Assembly: GCF_004785665.1 (NCBI RefSeq)
Contig: NZ_SRPJ01000001.1
Location: 1-64,000, forward strand
Length of the DNA stretch: 64,000 bases
Direction: 5' to 3'
Origin: Staphylococcus pragensis
GTDB lineage: Bacteria; Bacillota; Bacilli; Staphylococcales; Staphylococcaceae
Shown here: in pieces, positions 63,578 to 64,000 of the stretch
How positions within the stretch are numbered: the first letter of the stretch is position 1
Layout: every line of letters starts with the position of its first letter
Program-made: the position numbers and the translations under genes
The notes under the pieces: model-generated
The model's input: the letters and a program-made list of their open reading frames with translations, nothing else
Told to the model about the DNA's origin: nothing
Databases searched by the model: none

Positions 63578-64000
63578 ATGACGAACCAACGTAAATGGCT
63601 AACCATCACAAGTATAGTTGTGTTAATTGTGGGAGGATTGGTAGCGTGGAATTTATATTCACATTATCAACACACAAAAAAACAACAAATTGCCCGTGAA
63701 AAGGTAAAAGTCGATAATCCGAACGTTAAACTTTTTCAAAATATAACTTACAATTCACATATACCAGGCAGTCAATTAGATATCATGACGCCTACTGACG
63801 TGGATAAAGATAATAAATTGCCTGTTATTTTTTGGATGCATGGTGGTGGTTATGTAGCAGGAGATAAGCAGTATAAGAATCCATTACTTTCGCAAATCGT
63901 AGAACAGGGCTATGTAGTCGTTAATGTCAACTATGCTTTAGCGCCAAACTTTAAGTATCCTACACCTTTGATCCAAATGGACGAAGCAGTACAATTTATC
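63578..64000 (+). CDS. membrane-anchored esterase (alpha/beta hydrolase), 5' part, runs off window
   Basis: 141 residues are visible. One N-terminal membrane helix (WLTITSIVVLIVGGLVAW, about 7-24) is followed by an extracytoplasmic hydrolase domain with oxyanion-hole WMHGGGYVAGD and VNYALAPNFKYPTPL, typical of HSL-family esterases. The nucleophile elbow lies beyond the end. AAAGGAC is ten bases before the ATG. It resembles the esterase at 14655 in its HGGGY and Y-x-L/V-APxxxYP segments but has one anchor helix instead of three. Confidence 0.8.
   Translation, partial: MTNQRKWLTITSIVVLIVGGLVAWNLYSHYQHTKKQQIAREKVKVDNPNVKLFQNITYNSHIPGSQLDIMTPTDVDKDNKLPVIFWMHGGGYVAGDKQYKNPLLSQIVEQGYVVVNVNYALAPNFKYPTPLIQMDEAVQFI

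Overview
The window is chromosomal DNA of a low-GC Staphylococcus. SarA is present with its C9 and D88-E89-R90 residues, the complete second Mnh (Mrp) antiporter operon is there, and the wall teichoic acid cluster (tarA, tarH, tarG, tarB, tarX, tarD) is followed by pbp4, abcA and fhuCBG. Several details differ from the layout I know for S. aureus: mntABC is absent beside mntR, dhaK and dhaL are absent beside dhaM, a lar operon and an fdh locus are present, and a bifunctional glycosyltransferase/TagF-type protein follows abcA. A coagulase-negative species is therefore likely; I cannot name it from sequence alone.

Layout. 1-1000 is accessory: the right end of an ISL3-family insertion sequence, a type I toxin-antitoxin module of the Fst/PepA1 kind, and a 38-residue amphipathic peptide gene. 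1000-8400 holds a TudS/DUF523 protein, a cold-shock protein, the hypothiocyanous-acid defence pair hypR-merA with its operator, an aldo/keto reductase, a flavin reductase, a GNAT protein, an HD phosphohydrolase and YwhD. 8400-12540 is a larA-larE-larB-larC operon for nickel-pincer lactate racemase, divergent from adh, whose promoter carries a catabolite-response element. 12840-26830 contains mostly housekeeping and small-metabolism genes (argS, a HhH-GPD glycosylase, a MerR/TipAS regulator, membrane proteins, three alpha/beta hydrolases) and an iron/cobalamin-type uptake pair whose lipoprotein gene is frameshifted. 26980-30400 on the minus strand has sarA, a membrane-fusion-type protein, a DMT transporter and a DUF1659/DUF2922 pair. 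30540-41110 has an orphan recombinase-like protein, mnhA2-G2, a second cation/proton antiporter, mntR and an M50 peptidase.

41385-54830 is the teichoic acid region (linkage-unit synthesis by TarA, TarB and TarD, export by TarGH, probable glycerophosphate polymerisation by the GT2/TagF protein) together with pbp4 and abcA. It is interrupted by a DUF2294-fdh pair that carries a striking structured RNA between the two genes. 55098-64000 has nupC, a minus-strand small RNA that fits RsaD in position and length, a YitT-family protein, the Fur-controlled fhuCBG operon, an orphan dhaM, two membrane or unknown proteins, and the start of an esterase that continues beyond the window.

The most interesting signals are RNA- or regulation-based: the toxin/antitoxin repeats at 390-578, the 82-nt compound hairpin before fdh at 43700-43781, the MerR-type promoter at 18995-19025, the Shine-Dalgarno-masking inverted repeat at 19865-19916, and a dispersed hairpin repeat found three times. 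Several proteins lack expected catalytic residues, including a tyrosine-recombinase relative without its tyrosine and an alpha/beta hydrolase without nucleophile or histidine.
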